Origin: Actinoallomurus bryophytorum
Lineage (GTDB): Bacteria > Actinomycetota > Actinomycetes > Streptosporangiales > Streptosporangiaceae
Assembly (NCBI RefSeq): GCF_006716425.1
Contig: NZ_VFOZ01000001.1
Span: forward strand, 4,402,001 to 4,466,000
Direction: 5' to 3'
Length of the DNA stretch: 64,000 bases
Positions 24,652 to 34,840 of this stretch are shown in pieces. A program made the position numbers and the translations under genes. Within the stretch, counting starts at the first letter, position 1. Each line of letters opens with the position of its first letter. The notes below the pieces were generated by a model that saw only the letters and a list, made by a program, of their open reading frames with translations, was not told where the DNA came from and made no database searches.

Positions 24652-25836
24652 TCACGACCGCCCGAGACGGGTCGCCGTACGGCGCGACGCCCGTTTCGCG
24701 ATCGACATCCGGTGGACCTCCGAGGCGCCGTCATAGATGCGGAACGCCCGGATCTCGGCGTAGATGCGGCCGATCACCAGGTCGTCGCTCGTGCCCAGGC
24801 CACCGGCCAGCTGGACCGCACGGTCCACGATCCGGCTTGTCGCCTCGCTGATGAACACCTTCGCGCGTGATGACTCCTCCGTGCCCCGGCCGCCCTCGGC
24901 GACCTGCCAGCAGGTCTGCCACAGCAGCGCACGCGCGGCGGCCAGGTCGATCTCGTTGTCGGCGATCATGGCCTGGGCCATGCCCTGGTCGGCCAGGCGG
25001 CCGCCGAACACCTCACGCCCGACCGCGCGTTCGAGCGCGATCTCGTGGGCACGCCGGGCGGCGCCGAGCCACCGCATGCAGTGGGTCAGCCGCGCCGGGG
25101 CGAGCCGGACCTGCGCGTACCGGAAGCCCTCGCCCGGCTCGCCGAGCACCGCGTCGTCCGGCACGAAGGCGTCCTCGAAGACGACCTGGCGATGGCCGCC
25201 GATCATCGTCGAGTCCAGCGTGCGCGCGTGGTCACCGACCCGCATTCCGGGGTTGTCGCCGTCCACGAGCAGCATGCTGGCCGATCCGGTGTCCGCGTCA
25301 CGGACCATGGCGATCACGAACGCCGCGCCGGCGGCACCGGTGATCAGGTGCTTCTCCCCGTTGATCAGCCATCCGCCGGACGTACGGGTGGCGACGGTGC
25401 GCAGCGCACTCGGGTCCGAGCCCGCGCCCGGTGGCGGCTCGGTCATCGCGAAGCAACTCCGGATGGCCCCGGCGACCAGCGGCTCCAGGTACTTGCTCCG
25501 CTGGTCCCCGGTCGCCACGACGTCCAGCAGGTGCATGTTGCCCTCGTCCGGCGCGGCGCAGTTCAGCGCCAGCGGCCCGAGCAGGCTGGTGCCCGCCTCC
25601 TCCAGCAGGATCGCGACCTCGTCGAAGCGGAAACCGCCGCCGCCGAGCGCGGCACCGGCCTGCGGCGCCCAGACCCCGGCGGCGCGTGCGGCCTCCTGCA
25701 GCTCGTCCCGCAACTCCCCGTCCACCCCGTCGGCGAAGGCCCGCTGCTCCAGCGGGATCACCGTCTCCGCGACGAAGGCCGCGATGCGCGTACGCCACTC
25801 GGCGACGCGCTCGGGTACCGAGAAGTCAAACGCCAT
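24652..25836 (-). CDS. Acyl-CoA dehydrogenase family protein
   Basis: 394 residues. N-terminal helical domain ([22 protein letters not shown]), middle beta domain with [20 protein letters not shown] and [13 protein letters not shown] (flavin contacts), and a C-terminal helical domain ending [19 protein letters not shown], where YxGxSEVHR is the family end motif. It oxidises an acyl-CoA at the alpha-beta bond with FAD and passes electrons to ETF. The ATG at 25836 overlaps the acyl-CoA ligase stop by 11 bp, so the two steps, activation and dehydrogenation, are translated together. Confidence 0.93.
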   Translation of the reverse strand: MAFDFSVPERVAEWRTRIAAFVAETVIPLEQRAFADGVDGELRDELQEAARAAGVWAPQAGAALGGGGFRFDEVAILLEEAGTSLLGPLALNCAAPDEGNMHLLDVVATGDQRSKYLEPLVAGAIRSCFAMTEPPPGAGSDPSALRTVATRTSGGWLINGEKHLITGAAGAAFVIAMVRDADTGSASMLLVDGDNPGMRVGDHARTLDSTMIGGHRQVVFEDAFVPDDAVLGEPGEGFRYAQVRLAPARLTHCMRWLGAARRAHEIALERAVGREVFGGRLADQGMAQAMIADNEIDLAAARALLWQTCWQVAEGGRGTEESSRAKVFISEATSRIVDRAVQLAGGLGTSDDLVIGRIYAEIRAFRIYDGASEVHRMSIAKRASRRTATRLGRS

Positions 25837-27406
25837 CAGAACCTCCGCCCACCGGACCCAGCCGCTCGTGCCCGGCCCATGCCGCCGAGCGCAGCTCGAA
25901 CTTACGGATCTTGCCCGACCCTGTCTTGGGCAGCGGGCCGAACTCGATCCGGCCGGGCACCTTGAACCCCGCGAGCCGGCCACGTACGTGCTCGCGCAGC
26001 TCATCCGCGCTGACGTCACCGTCGTCCTTGAGCGTGACCCAGGCGGCCGGGCGCTCGCCCCATTTCTCGTCGGGCACCGCGACCACCGCCGCCTCCAGCA
26101 CGGCCGGATGGCTCACCAGCGCCGCCTCCACCTCGACCGAGGAGATGTTCTCTCCGCCGGAGATGATGACGTCCTTGGCCCGGTCGCGGATCTGCAGGTA
26201 GCCGTCCGGATGCAGCACGCCGAGATCCCCGGTACGGAACCAGCCGTCGGGAACGGCGGTCGCGGTGGCCTCCTCGTCGCGGTAGTACCCGAGCATCACG
26301 TTGTTGCCGCGCAGCGCGACCTCGCCGATGGTCTCGCCGTCCGCCGGGACGTCCTCGCCCTCCGGGTCGACCACGCGCACGGCGCAGGAGATGACGTTCC
26401 CCACGCCCTGCCGGGCCCGTACGACCGCCTGCTCGGCGACCGGGAGGCGGTCCCACTCCGGCCGCCAGTCGCAGATGACGACCGGGCCGAAGGTCTCGGT
26501 CAGGCCGTACAGGTGGGTGACACGGAGCCCGAGCTCGCCGCAGCGCTCCAGCAGCGTCGGGGACGGCGGAGCCCCGCCGACGGCGACCACGACGTCACCG
26601 CCGGGCCGGGCCGCCGCGTGGTCGGCCAGCATGACCAGGACGGTCGGCGCCGCGCAGAAGTGCGTGATCCCCCCGCCGGCCAGCAGCTCCCAGACCCGCT
26701 CGACGTCGAGCCGCGGCAGGCAGACATGCGTACCCCCGGCCAGCGTCACCGCCCAGGTGAAGCACCAGCCGCTGCAGTGGAACATCGGCAGCGTCCACAG
26801 GTAGGTCGACTCGCTGTCCAGCTTGAAGTGCATCGCCATGGCCATGGCCTGCAGGTACGCGCCCCGGTGGTGGTACATGACGCCCTTGGGGCGCCCGGTC
26901 GTGCCACTGGTGTAGTTCAGCGCCATCAGCGCGCGCTCGTCGCTCACCGGGACCCGCAGCCGGCCGGCCTCGCCCAGCAGCCGCTCGTACTCCTCGCCCC
27001 CGCCGACGAGGCGGACCTCCAGGCCGGCGGTGATCTCGGCCGCCTCGGAGCCCAGCCCCGGATCGTGCAGCATCACCCGCGCGCCGGAGTGCTCGACGAT
27101 GTAGGCGAGCTCGGCGGCCGAGAGCCGGGTGTTGAGCGCCACCAGCACCGCACCGGCGTACAGCACGCCGTAGTGCGCCTCCAGCATCAGGTGCGTGTTG
27201 GGCGCCAGCACCGCGACCCGGTCACCCGGCCGTACGCCCAGGTCGTGCAGCAGACCGGCCTGGCGCAGACACCGGTCGTGGAACTCCGCGTACGTGAGGC
27301 GCAGGGACCCGTCGACCACGGCCGTACGGTCGGCGAAGACCGCCGCCGACCGGTCCAGGTACGCCGTCGGCGTCAACGCCTCGAAGTTCACCACGGTGTC
27401 CACCAC
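25826..27406 (-). CDS. AMP-dependent acyl-CoA synthetase/ligase
   Basis: 526 residues of the ANL superfamily. The phosphate-binding loop is [28 protein letters not shown] (A5), [24 protein letters not shown] (A7/A8) and the catalytic lysine in [10 protein letters not shown] (A10) are intact. The sequence style ([26 protein letters not shown]) is that of medium-chain or long-chain acyl-CoA synthetases of the FadD3/alkK-like group. It is first in an operon with the acyl-CoA dehydrogenase. A GGAGGAG precedes GTG 27406. Confidence 0.92.
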   Translation of the reverse strand: MVDTVVNFEALTPTAYLDRSAAVFADRTAVVDGSLRLTYAEFHDRCLRQAGLLHDLGVRPGDRVAVLAPNTHLMLEAHYGVLYAGAVLVALNTRLSAAELAYIVEHSGARVMLHDPGLGSEAAEITAGLEVRLVGGGEEYERLLGEAGRLRVPVSDERALMALNYTSGTTGRPKGVMYHHRGAYLQAMAMAMHFKLDSESTYLWTLPMFHCSGWCFTWAVTLAGGTHVCLPRLDVERVWELLAGGGITHFCAAPTVLVMLADHAAARPGGDVVVAVGGAPPSPTLLERCGELGLRVTHLYGLTETFGPVVICDWRPEWDRLPVAEQAVVRARQGVGNVISCAVRVVDPEGEDVPADGETIGEVALRGNNVMLGYYRDEEATATAVPDGWFRTGDLGVLHPDGYLQIRDRAKDVIISGGENISSVEVEAALVSHPAVLEAAVVAVPDEKWGERPAAWVTLKDDGDVSADELREHVRGRLAGFKVPGRIEFGPLPKTGSGKIRKFELRSAAWAGHERLGPVGGGSDGV

Positions 27407-27604
27407 AGATCACACTCCTCCGCCGGGCAGGAGGCCGCCGAGTGTCTGGCCGGTCATTGGGGACGAACGCGACCTCGCAAGGAAAAGTACCGCCTGCGCG
27501 ACGTCCGGTTGCTCCCCTGGGAAAGCCAGGTCCTCGGCCTGCCCGCCACCGCCGTCGGCTGGGGGATCTACTGCTTCATTGCCCCGCCGTGCGGCACGGG
27601 TGGC

Positions 27605-28525
27605 TCAGCGCATTCCGGCCCGGTGGAGGCGGTCGTGGGCTTCGTCTTGGGTCAGGCAGGTCACCGGCTGTCCGGCGGCGTGTTCGTTCTTGGCGTCGTA
27701 GGCCCTCGTCCAGACGCCTGCGGCCCAGCAGCGCTGTAGCTCACCGGGGCTGAAGGGCCGTCCGCGGGCGGTGGCGTAGGCGTCGAGGAACTCGCGGGTC
27801 TCGGTCACGGTGGCCGGTGCCGGGTAGGGGTAGATGGCCGCGGCGAGTCCGGCGATGATCGCTTCACTGTCGGCGATCAGGCTGTCCCAGTCGTAGGCCA
27901 CCAGCAGCCGGTCGCCGTGCCAGCGCAGGTTGTCCGTTATCCAGTCGCCGTGCCCGATCACGGTCTGGCCGGGATCTTCCTGGAGCTTCTGCCGGGCGGC
28001 CTGGCCGGCCGCGTCGATCCAGTCCGGCCCGTCCACCTGGTTCAGGTCCATGTCCAGGTCCTCGGGCCATGGCCACAGCCCGCCCTGGCCGTGGTTCCAC
28101 GCCGCCCACGGCGGTGCGGGCGCCAGCGAGGGCATCTGCTCGGGTCGGGGAGCCAGGTGCACCAGTCGCGCGAGCGCCGCGGCAAAGGGCTGAGCGGTGC
28201 GGCCGGAGTCGGGCAGCATGGCCCCGCCCGTGATGTGGCTCTCGGCGGTGGCTTCGTACTCACCGAGCGGTGCCGGGCCGGCCAGCGGCCGCGGGCAGGG
28301 ATACCCGGAATCGAACAGACGGCGCTGCACCTCGGTACACGCGGCGAGCCGCGGCGCGGCCGGGCGGACCCGCACCACGACCTCACGCCCGTCGGCCAGC
28401 CGTGTTCCGATCACGCAGGTGAGGTGGCCGGTCCGGAACAGCTCGCTCTCCGCCGGACTGCCTAAATGCAGCTCGCACCACGTGGCCAGGCTCGCCGCGT
28501 CCACTACAGACAGTTCGAACGCCAT
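27605..28525 (-). CDS. Aminoglycoside phosphotransferase/choline kinase-fold protein
   Basis: 306 residues. The C-lobe has VIGHGDWITDNLRWHGDRLLVAYDWDSLIADSEAI: HGDxxxxN is the catalytic loop and DWD the metal-binding segment of the APH family. Earlier, RLADGREVVVRVRP resembles the kinase N-lobe strands, although the usual lysine is replaced by Arg. The substrate could be an antibiotic, a sugar or a small metabolite; resistance cannot be claimed. ATG 28525 (MAFELSVVDA) was chosen over an upstream in-frame start. A free-standing gene. Confidence 0.78.
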   Translation of the reverse strand: MAFELSVVDAASLATWCELHLGSPAESELFRTGHLTCVIGTRLADGREVVVRVRPAAPRLAACTEVQRRLFDSGYPCPRPLAGPAPLGEYEATAESHITGGAMLPDSGRTAQPFAAALARLVHLAPRPEQMPSLAPAPPWAAWNHGQGGLWPWPEDLDMDLNQVDGPDWIDAAGQAARQKLQEDPGQTVIGHGDWITDNLRWHGDRLLVAYDWDSLIADSEAIIAGLAAAIYPYPAPATVTETREFLDAYATARGRPFSPGELQRCWAAGVWTRAYDAKNEHAAGQPVTCLTQDEAHDRLHRAGMR

Positions 28526-28773
28526 CTGGCCATTCTCATCGAACCGTCCCACCACGGGGACCCGAGGTGACCACCAGCACGCTGATGGCACGGCCGGACC
28601 GCTGGGCGATCATGGTTTGCGGGACGAGGCGCCTCGTCGGCGTGCGGACGCCACGACGCCGTGACCACCTCCACCGCTGCGCCCTGCCCCGCTCCGTCCC
28701 CGAGTCAGAGGCCCCCGCCGAGGCGCTTGCGGGGCGGATATTCGGATGCCGGACGCTCCTCCAGGTCTGCATC

Positions 28774-29193
28774 ATGAGCCGCATGCCGTCGCGTAACCGT
28801 CATCTGCCCCGAGGGCAGTCATGGCCGCTCACCCTCACCGACCTGATCGATGGGCTGGGTGACGCGTACTCCCTCGTGAAACGGCCCAGTTTCCACACGG
28901 GCATGGTCCCCGACGTGGTGTTGACGGTGCGTTGGACTCCCGCCCAGTCGTTCGACTACGGCATGGGAGGCATCCATCCGGACGCGGTCGGGATCGATGT
29001 CGTTGTCCGACCGGTGCGATCTTCGGACCGGCTTGCCGCGCGTTCGCTCCTGCGATCGCGCGGTCTGCCCCGGCTTCGCGAATGGGTGGAACGGACACAG
29101 ACCGCGGCCGAGACATGGACCTCACGCGGCCGTTACGCCTACTGGTCGTACGCCGAGGACGAGTTGCACTTCGCCGGCGACCGGCCAGAGTGA
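28774..29193 (+). CDS. Uncharacterised protein
   Basis: 139 residues from ATG 28774, or 136 from ATG 28783. I do not recognise the family. The sequence mixes strands and helices (DVVLTVRWTPAQSFDYGMGG; GIDVVVRPVRSSDRLAARSLLRSRGLPRLREWVER; YWSYAEDELHF) with the composition of a real soluble protein. There is no signal peptide and no membrane segment. It is divergent from the phosphotransferase gene; no partner is evident. The frame is open upstream to 28567, but that part is low-complexity. Confidence 0.55.
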   Translation: MSRMPSRNRHLPRGQSWPLTLTDLIDGLGDAYSLVKRPSFHTGMVPDVVLTVRWTPAQSFDYGMGGIHPDAVGIDVVVRPVRSSDRLAARSLLRSRGLPRLREWVERTQTAAETWTSRGRYAYWSYAEDELHFAGDRPE

Positions 29194-29305
29194 CCGCTTT
29201 TCACGGCAGCGTGGTCTGCCGGCGATGCCGCGGATGCGCTGAGGGGACAACAGCCCGTCCGTGGGCCCGGCCGCCTGATCGGCACGCGGCCGCAGATGCA
29301 CGAAA

Positions 29306-29340
29306 CCCCGGCGATCAACGTTTCCGCTGGTCAGCCGGGG
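29306..29340 (-). terminator. Terminator of tRNA-Arg (possibly bidirectional)
   Basis: CCCCGGC (29306-29312) pairs with GCCGGGG (29334-29340). On the minus strand the hairpin is followed by TTTC; on the plus strand by CTTTTGCTT. It lies 22 bp beyond the 3' end of the tRNA gene and also 3' of the plus-strand gene ending at 29193. Confidence 0.7.
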
Positions 29341-29361
29341 CTTTTGCTTGATCCTCCGAGG

Positions 29362-29433
29362 CGCCCCCTGCAGGATTCGAACCTGCGCACCCGGCTCCGG
29401 AGGCCGGTGCTCTATCCCCTGAGCTAAGGGGGC
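29362..29433 (-). tRNA. tRNA-Arg (anticodon CCG)
   Basis: 72 nt on the minus strand, without encoded CCA. Acceptor GCCCCCT pairs with AGGGGGC, discriminator G. The D arm is GCTC-AGGGGATA-GAGC. The anticodon stem CCGGC/GCCGG encloses CTCCGGA, giving anticodon CCG for the CGG codon. The T arm is GCAGG-TTCGAAT-CCTGC. All stems pair fully. Confidence 0.96.
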
Positions 29434-29618
29434 TCGGGACGGGTAGAGGCTACCAGCATCGGGGTACCGGTCGCTCCGCGCAGGGCACCGGAGAACGGGC
29501 GGGGACCGCTGAACGCCGGGTGCCTCTATGGCTACGCGCTGGTTTCGGTCGGTCGTCTGCCCGATAACGATGGTGCTGCACGTTGCGGTTATCCGCGTGT
29601 TCACACCGGTCGACCCGC

Positions 29619-29624
29619 TAGCTT
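29619..29624 (+). promoter_or_regulatory. -10 element TAGCTT, leaderless type
   Basis: TAGCTT begins 13 nt before GTG 29632, with no Shine-Dalgarno between them. No convincing -35 is seen. Confidence 0.45.
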
Positions 29625-29631
29625 TGCGGCC

Positions 29632-30039
29632 GTGACCCTTGGACGCGTGCTGGTCGTCGATGACGACGAGGTGATCCGCCAGCTCATCGCCGTGAACCTC
29701 CAACTGGAGGGGTTCGAGGTGGCGACGGCTGTCGACGGGCAGGACTGTCTGGAAAAGGTGCGCGAGGTCGATCCGGATGTGATCACGCTCGACATCATGA
29801 TGCCCAGGCTCGACGGCTGGGTCACGGCGGTGAAGCTGCGTGAGAATCCCGAGACCCAGGGCATCCGGGTCGTGATGATCACGGCGCGGGCGCAGGAGCA
29901 CGACATCAGGCGAGGGCACGAGATCGGTGTGGACGCCTACGTGACCAAGCCGTTCGACCCCTCGGAGCTGATCCGTACGGTCCGCGAGCTGGCCGGCGCC
30001 GGCGCCGGCCCCAGGGAAGACCCCGACGACAGCGCGTGA
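29632..30039 (+). CDS. Single-domain response regulator (receiver only)
   Basis: 135 residues, a CheY-like receiver with no output domain. The acidic pocket is VVDDDE (D10-D12), the phospho-acceptor is D54 in VITLDIMMPRLDG, the signalling Thr is T84 in MITARA, and the invariant Lys is K106 in VTKPFDP. The C-terminus is a short Gly/Ala/Pro/Asp tail. No histidine kinase lies beside it. It may act by protein-protein contact. It ends 31 bp before the ArgS-like gene and both look leaderless. Confidence 0.9.
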   Translation: MTLGRVLVVDDDEVIRQLIAVNLQLEGFEVATAVDGQDCLEKVREVDPDVITLDIMMPRLDGWVTAVKLRENPETQGIRVVMITARAQEHDIRRGHEIGVDAYVTKPFDPSELIRTVRELAGAGAGPREDPDDSA

Positions 30040-30057
30040 TCTCACATGCTGGTCGGA

Positions 30058-30063
30058 TAGTCT
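30058..30063 (+). promoter_or_regulatory. -10 element TAGTCT, leaderless type
   Basis: TAGTCT begins 13 nt before GTG 30071. There is no ribosome site before the GTG. Confidence 0.45.
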
Positions 30064-30070
30064 CGTACCC

Positions 30071-30847
30071 GTGACCCCGGGTAGCCTCGCGCACGTGACC
30101 CCGGGCGAGCTGAGCAGTGCCGTCATCGCCGCCGTGCGTGATGCGGTGGCCGATGGTGAGTTCGCCGTTCCCGTACCCGACCGGGTGCCGATCGAGGCCA
30201 CCGCGGCCGGCGACTACGCCACACCGCTTCCGCTGCGGCTGGCCGGCGTCGCGGGGCGGCCCGCCTCCGATGTGGCGGCCACGCTCGCCAGGCGGGTGAT
30301 GAAACGGCCCGGAGTCCGCACCGCGCGTGTGACCGGGCCGGGGTTCCTGACCATCACGACGGACGCGCCGCTCATCGCCCGGATCGACGAGACGTACGGC
30401 CTGACGGCCGTCCCGTACGACGGGAAGCCGGCCTGGCCCACGCGTCCCCTGACCTTCGACAACCCCGGTTTCCGCGTGCGGTTCGCCTACGCGCGTGCCA
30501 GTGGCGTACGGCGGCACGCCGCCGACCTCGGGATCGACGAGGCCGGAGAGAAAACGGTCGGCAGGCTGGAGGATCCACGCGAACGCCTGCTCCTGCGGCG
30601 ACTCGCGGACTTCCCCGGCCGGGCGGAGCAGGCGGCACGGCAGCGGACCCTCCGTCCCTTCATCCGGCACCTCGAGCAGATCGCCGACGCCTACCACGAC
30701 GTCCACGAGCAGTGCCCGGCGCTGCCCAGGGGCGACGAGTGCGCCGGCGAACTCCACACGGCCCGGCTCGGCCTGGCCAGGGCCGTCCGTATCGTCTTGG
30801 GAAACGGCCTGCGGATGCTCGGCGAGATGCCGGACGACCGCCTGTGA
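30071..30847 (+). CDS. nrtL: ArgS-related anticodon-binding protein (NrtL type), no catalytic domain
   Basis: 258 residues. The N-terminal part ([37 protein letters not shown]) matches the ArgRS additional domain 1. The C-terminal half ([85 protein letters not shown]) matches the DALR anticodon-binding domain, including the ArgRS-like end. The HIGH/KMSKS catalytic core is missing, so it cannot aminoacylate. Streptomyces homologues are annotated NrtL. It may bind tRNA-Arg or regulate the lysA operon. GTG 30095, which repeats GTGACCCCGGG, is an alternative start nearer to homologue starts. Confidence 0.8.
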   Translation: MTPGSLAHVTPGELSSAVIAAVRDAVADGEFAVPVPDRVPIEATAAGDYATPLPLRLAGVAGRPASDVAATLARRVMKRPGVRTARVTGPGFLTITTDAPLIARIDETYGLTAVPYDGKPAWPTRPLTFDNPGFRVRFAYARASGVRRHAADLGIDEAGEKTVGRLEDPRERLLLRRLADFPGRAEQAARQRTLRPFIRHLEQIADAYHDVHEQCPALPRGDECAGELHTARLGLARAVRIVLGNGLRMLGEMPDDRL

Positions 30848-30881
30848 GCGCAGTGAACGCACGACCCGCAATGGAGAGAGC

Positions 30882-32261
30882 ATGAGCCGAGTTCACCCGG
30901 CCGGGCAACGGCACGCCGACGTGCTGCCGGAGGACCACCCGCTGCCGCCGGCGAACGACCTCAACCTGCTGGCGGCCGATGTCTGGCCGCGCAGCGCCCG
31001 CCGCGACGACGGTGCCCTGACGATCGGCGGTGTTGACGTACGCGACCTCGCGGGGGAGTACGGCACGCCGCTCTACGTCTACGACGAGGACGACTTCCGG
31101 TCCCGCTGCCGCGACTTCAAGACCGCCTTCTCCGACGGCGACGTCTACTACGCGGGCAAGGCGTTCCTGTGCACCGAGGTCGCCCGGTGGGTGGCCGAGG
31201 AGGGCCTGGGCCTGGATGTCTGCAGCGGCGGCGAGCTCGCCGTGGCACTGCACGCCGGCTTTCCGGCCGACCGGATCACCTTCCACGGCAACAACAAGTC
31301 GGTCGGCGAGCTGACCCGCGCCCTCGACGTCGGCGTCGGGCACATCGTGCTCGACTCCTTCGAGGAGATCGCGCGGCTCGGCTACCTCGCCAAGGAGAAG
31401 AACGCCCGGCCCAAGGTGATGATCCGTGTCACCACCGGCGTCGAGGCGCACACGCACGAGTTCATCGCCACCGCGCACGACGACCAGAAGTTCGGGTTCG
31501 CCCGCGAGACGGCGCTGGAGGCCGCACGGCGCGTCCTCGCCCTCGACGAGCTGGAGCTCGCCGGCCTGCACTCCCACATCGGCTCGCAGATCTTCGACAC
31601 CGACGGCTTCGAACTGGCCGCCCGCCGTGTCGTCGACCTCCTGGTGGCCATCCACGACGAACACGGCGTCGAGCTGCCCACGCTCGACCTCGGTGGCGGC
31701 TACGGCATCGCCTACCTCGACGGCGAGGACCCCCTCGACCCCAAGCACATCGCCGACAACCTGAGCGGCATCATCACCCGCGCCTGCCGGGCACGAGATC
31801 TCGCGGTGCCGCGGCTGACGGTGGAGCCCGGCCGCACCATCGCGGGGCCGGGCGGGATCACGGTCTACGAGGTCGGCACGGTCAAGCCGCTCGACGGCCT
31901 CCGCACGTACGTCTCCGTCGACGGCGGCATGAGCGACAACATCCGGACCGCGCTGTACGGCGCGGAGTACACGAGCGTGCTCGCCTCACGCCGTTCGGAG
32001 GCCGCGCCGATGCTCAGCCGGCTCGTCGGCAAGCACTGCGAGAGCGGCGACATGGTCGTACGCGACCTGTGGCTGCCCGAGGACCTCGCGCCCGGTGACC
32101 TCGTCGCGGTGGCGGCCACCGGCGCGTACTGCCGCTCGCTCGCCAACAACTACAACCACCTGCTCAAGCCGGCGGCCGTGGCGGTACGCGGCGGGCGTTC
32201 CCGTCTGATCCTCCGCAGGGAGACGGAGGACGACCTGTTGCGCCTGGAGGTGTCGCCATGA
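30882..32261 (+). CDS. lysA: Diaminopimelate decarboxylase
   Basis: 459 residues. The PLP lysine is in VYYAGKAF (about K92). [19 protein letters not shown] and [12 protein letters not shown] form the PLP phosphate and ring sites, and CESGD near residue 385 gives the catalytic cysteine from the partner subunit. [12 protein letters not shown] closes the beta domain. It makes L-lysine from meso-DAP in the cytosol, the last step of the pathway. GGAGAG precedes ATG 30882. The stop overlaps hom by 4 bp (ATGA), so the two aspartate-family genes are coupled. Confidence 0.97.
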   Translation: MSRVHPAGQRHADVLPEDHPLPPANDLNLLAADVWPRSARRDDGALTIGGVDVRDLAGEYGTPLYVYDEDDFRSRCRDFKTAFSDGDVYYAGKAFLCTEVARWVAEEGLGLDVCSGGELAVALHAGFPADRITFHGNNKSVGELTRALDVGVGHIVLDSFEEIARLGYLAKEKNARPKVMIRVTTGVEAHTHEFIATAHDDQKFGFARETALEAARRVLALDELELAGLHSHIGSQIFDTDGFELAARRVVDLLVAIHDEHGVELPTLDLGGGYGIAYLDGEDPLDPKHIADNLSGIITRACRARDLAVPRLTVEPGRTIAGPGGITVYEVGTVKPLDGLRTYVSVDGGMSDNIRTALYGAEYTSVLASRRSEAAPMLSRLVGKHCESGDMVVRDLWLPEDLAPGDLVAVAATGAYCRSLANNYNHLLKPAAVAVRGGRSRLILRRETEDDLLRLEVSP

Positions 32262-33565
32262 CCCGGCCGGCGCTGAAGGTCGCGCTGCTCGGCTGCGGTG
32301 TCGTCGGCACCGAGGTCGTACGCCTCCTGCGAAGCCAGGCCGACGATCTCGCCGCGCGCGTCGGTGTTCCGCTCGAGCTCGCCGGCATCGCCGTGCGCCG
32401 GCTCGACAAGCGGCGCGAGGGCGTTCCGCCCGAGCTGCTCACGACGGACGCCGTGGGCCTGGTGACCCGCGACGACGTGGACATCGTGGTGGAGGTCATC
32501 GGCGGTCTCGAACCCGCGCGCGGCCTGCTGCTCGCCGCGATGAAGTCCGGAAAGTCCGTCGTCACGGCCAACAAGGCGCTGCTGGCCGAGGACGGCGCGA
32601 CGTTGTTCGGCGCGGCGAGGGAGTACGGCGCCGACATCTACTACGAGGCGTCCGTCGCGGGCGCCATCCCGCTGCTGCGCCCGCTGCGGGAGTCGCTGGT
32701 CGGCGACCACGTCCAGCGGGTCATGGGCATCGTCAACGGCACGACCAACTACATCCTCGACCAGATGGACTCCTCCGGCGCCGGCTTCGCCGAGGCCCTG
32801 GGCGAGGCCCAGGCCCTGGGCTACGCCGAGGCGGACCCGACGGCCGACGTCGAGGGTTTCGACGCGGCGGCCAAGGCGGCCATCCTCGCCCAGCTCGCGT
32901 TCCACACGCGGGTCACCGCCGCCGGGGTGCACCGCGAGGGGATCGCGGACGTGACCTCGGCCGACATCGCCAGCGCCAAGGCCATGGGCTGTGTGGTGAA
33001 GCTCCTGGCGATCTGTGAGCGGGTGCCGTCGCAGGAGCACCGGGCGGGCCGCGGCGTCTCGGTACGCGTCCACCCGGTGATGATTCCGCGCTCGCACCCG
33101 CTCGCGAGCGTCCGCGAGGCGTACAACGCCGTGTTCGTGGAGGCCGAGTCGGCGGGGTCGCTGATGTTCTACGGCGCGGGCGCCGGCGGAGCCCCGACCG
33201 CGAGCGCGGTGCTCGGCGACATCGTCGCGGTGGCACGCAACCGCGTGAGCGGCACGCGCGGGCCGGCCGAGTCGACCTATGCCGACCTGCCCGTACTCCC
33301 GATGGCCGAGACGATCACGCGCTACCACGTGGCGCTCGACGTGGCCGACCGCTCCGGCGTGCTCGCACGGGTCGCCGACGCGTTCGCCGAGAACGACGTG
33401 TCGATCCAGGCCGTACGCCAGGAGGGCCACGGCCGGGAGGCACAGCTGGTCATCGTCACTCACCGGGCCCCGGACGGCGCGCTGTCGGCCACCATCGAGG
33501 GCCTGCACGACCTGGAGATCGTCCGCGAGGTCGCCAGCGTCATGCGCGTCGAGGGCGACGAGTAG
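32258..33565 (+). CDS. hom: Homoserine dehydrogenase
   Basis: 435 residues. NAD(P)-binding [15 protein letters not shown] at the N-terminus; [13 protein letters not shown]; catalytic segment [12 protein letters not shown] and [20 protein letters not shown] with the two acid/base lysines. Residues about 350-430 are an ACT domain ([35 protein letters not shown]), the usual site of threonine feedback control. It reduces aspartate semialdehyde to homoserine for threonine and methionine. It overlaps lysA. thrC and thrB lie about 3 kb downstream instead of directly after it. Confidence 0.96.
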   Translation: MTRPALKVALLGCGVVGTEVVRLLRSQADDLAARVGVPLELAGIAVRRLDKRREGVPPELLTTDAVGLVTRDDVDIVVEVIGGLEPARGLLLAAMKSGKSVVTANKALLAEDGATLFGAAREYGADIYYEASVAGAIPLLRPLRESLVGDHVQRVMGIVNGTTNYILDQMDSSGAGFAEALGEAQALGYAEADPTADVEGFDAAAKAAILAQLAFHTRVTAAGVHREGIADVTSADIASAKAMGCVVKLLAICERVPSQEHRAGRGVSVRVHPVMIPRSHPLASVREAYNAVFVEAESAGSLMFYGAGAGGAPTASAVLGDIVAVARNRVSGTRGPAESTYADLPVLPMAETITRYHVALDVADRSGVLARVADAFAENDVSIQAVRQEGHGREAQLVIVTHRAPDGALSATIEGLHDLEIVREVASVMRVEGDE

Positions 33566-33614
33566 CCGGCACAGGGGGCTCGCCGAACCCCGGTGCGCGC
33601 AGGGGCTCTCGCAC

Positions 33615-33620
33615 TACCAT
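33615..33620 (+). promoter_or_regulatory. -10 element TACCAT, leaderless type
   Basis: TACCAT begins 14 nt before ATG 33629 without a Shine-Dalgarno, consistent with an independent promoter for the membrane protein gene after hom. Confidence 0.4.
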
Positions 33621-33628
33621 TCCCGGCG

Positions 33629-34840
33629 ATGGCTGACAACGCGCCCACCGCGCCGCGGACCGGATCGCTCCTCGTGGCGATGCTGCCGGTCTCGGCGCTG
33701 CGGCTCGCCGCGCGGTTCTTCGTCCCGCTGGCCCTCTGGTACTCCGCCGGAGCGGTGGTGCGCTATCTGCTGATCCAGCGGATCTCCCGGCTCGGCCACG
33801 GCGGCCACCCCGGCATCCGTGCCGTGGTCGCGCTGCTCCCGCTCAGCGTCACCGTCCTGGCCTCGCTGGTCGTCACGATCGGGATGATGTTCACGCTGGG
33901 GCGCGGACTGTCGGTGATCAAGGATCCGGCCGAGGCGTACGTCGCGGCGATCGGCCGCACGCTGTTCCCCTTCGTCCTGGTCTATCTCGGCTGGAACCTC
34001 TACACCGATGATCTGCGCGAGGTGCTGCGGGCCGATGCCCAGCGGCTCGCCGACGCGGGTGACGGCATGAACGCCGGCAACATCCTCGATCTGCCGATCG
34101 CCATGGCACTCGTGGTCGCCGTCGTGGCATGGGTGCTGCGGGCGCTGTGCGAACGCCGGCACGAGACCAGGCCCGGCCGCGTACTCGAGCTCCTCATCGC
34201 CTTCCTCGAGGTCAACTTCACGCTGTACGCGCTGTACTCGATCGTCGCGCTCATCAGGATCGGTCAGCACTGGATCGCCGACCGCGTGTTCTGGCAGGCG
34301 ATCACCGGCGCGCTGCACCTGCCGGGTCCGGGGCCGGTCGAGGACGCCCTCATCCTCCCGCTGGTGTGGCTGGCCATCGCCGCCATCGTCTACGGCCTGG
34401 AGATGCACGACCGCGCGGCGATCGAGGGCACGCCGCTGCAGGGGCTGCCCGACCGACTCGCCGGGCGCCCGCGCCGGCTGGCCGAGCTGACCAGCCGCGG
34501 TATGCGGGAAAAGTACGTGCCGGTCGTGCACGCGGTACGGCTGGTGTTCCGCGCGGGAGCGCCGGCGTTCGCGTGGTTCTGCCTCTGTTACGTGGCGATC
34601 GGCGCGCTGATGGACCGGGCCCAGCGCGGTGTCGTCATGCTCATCGGCACCGACCACACCGTGCGGTTCTGGAACCTCGCCCTGACGCCGATCGAGTTCG
34701 GCCACCGCCTGCTGGCCGAGATCCTGCGCCTGGCCCTGCTGGCCGCGATGTTCGAACTCGTGGTGCGCCGTGTCAGCGGCGGAAGACCAGCTGCGGACCG
34801 CCCAGAGCCGGTGACAGGTCCTGGTGCTGGTGGCGCATGA
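33629..34840 (+). CDS. Polytopic membrane protein of unknown function
   Basis: 403 residues with about eight hydrophobic segments (around 17-40, 55-80, 100-118, 150-172, 190-215, 240-262, 303-325, 355-375). No transporter signature was recognised. The acidic and basic residues between helices (DDLREVLRADAQRLADAG; GLPDRLAGRPRRLAELTSRGMREKYVP) suggest cytosolic loops. The frame is open to 33593, but ATG 33629 fits the leaderless pattern. Its 3' end overlaps the convergent gene by 68 bp. Next to the three anchored exoproteins it may belong to the same envelope function; that is inference. Confidence 0.7.
   Translation: MADNAPTAPRTGSLLVAMLPVSALRLAARFFVPLALWYSAGAVVRYLLIQRISRLGHGGHPGIRAVVALLPLSVTVLASLVVTIGMMFTLGRGLSVIKDPAEAYVAAIGRTLFPFVLVYLGWNLYTDDLREVLRADAQRLADAGDGMNAGNILDLPIAMALVVAVVAWVLRALCERRHETRPGRVLELLIAFLEVNFTLYALYSIVALIRIGQHWIADRVFWQAITGALHLPGPGPVEDALILPLVWLAIAAIVYGLEMHDRAAIEGTPLQGLPDRLAGRPRRLAELTSRGMREKYVPVVHAVRLVFRAGAPAFAWFCLCYVAIGALMDRAQRGVVMLIGTDHTVRFWNLALTPIEFGHRLLAEILRLALLAAMFELVVRRVSGGRPAADRPEPVTGPGAGGA

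Noticed and set aside
27605-28525. Aminoglycoside resistance gene
   Set aside because: Only the kinase fold is supported; the N-lobe lysine is not conserved and nothing indicates an antibiotic substrate.
29194-29361. tRNA-associated integrated element
   Set aside because: No repeat of the tRNA 3' end and no integrase were seen on either side of tRNA-Arg.
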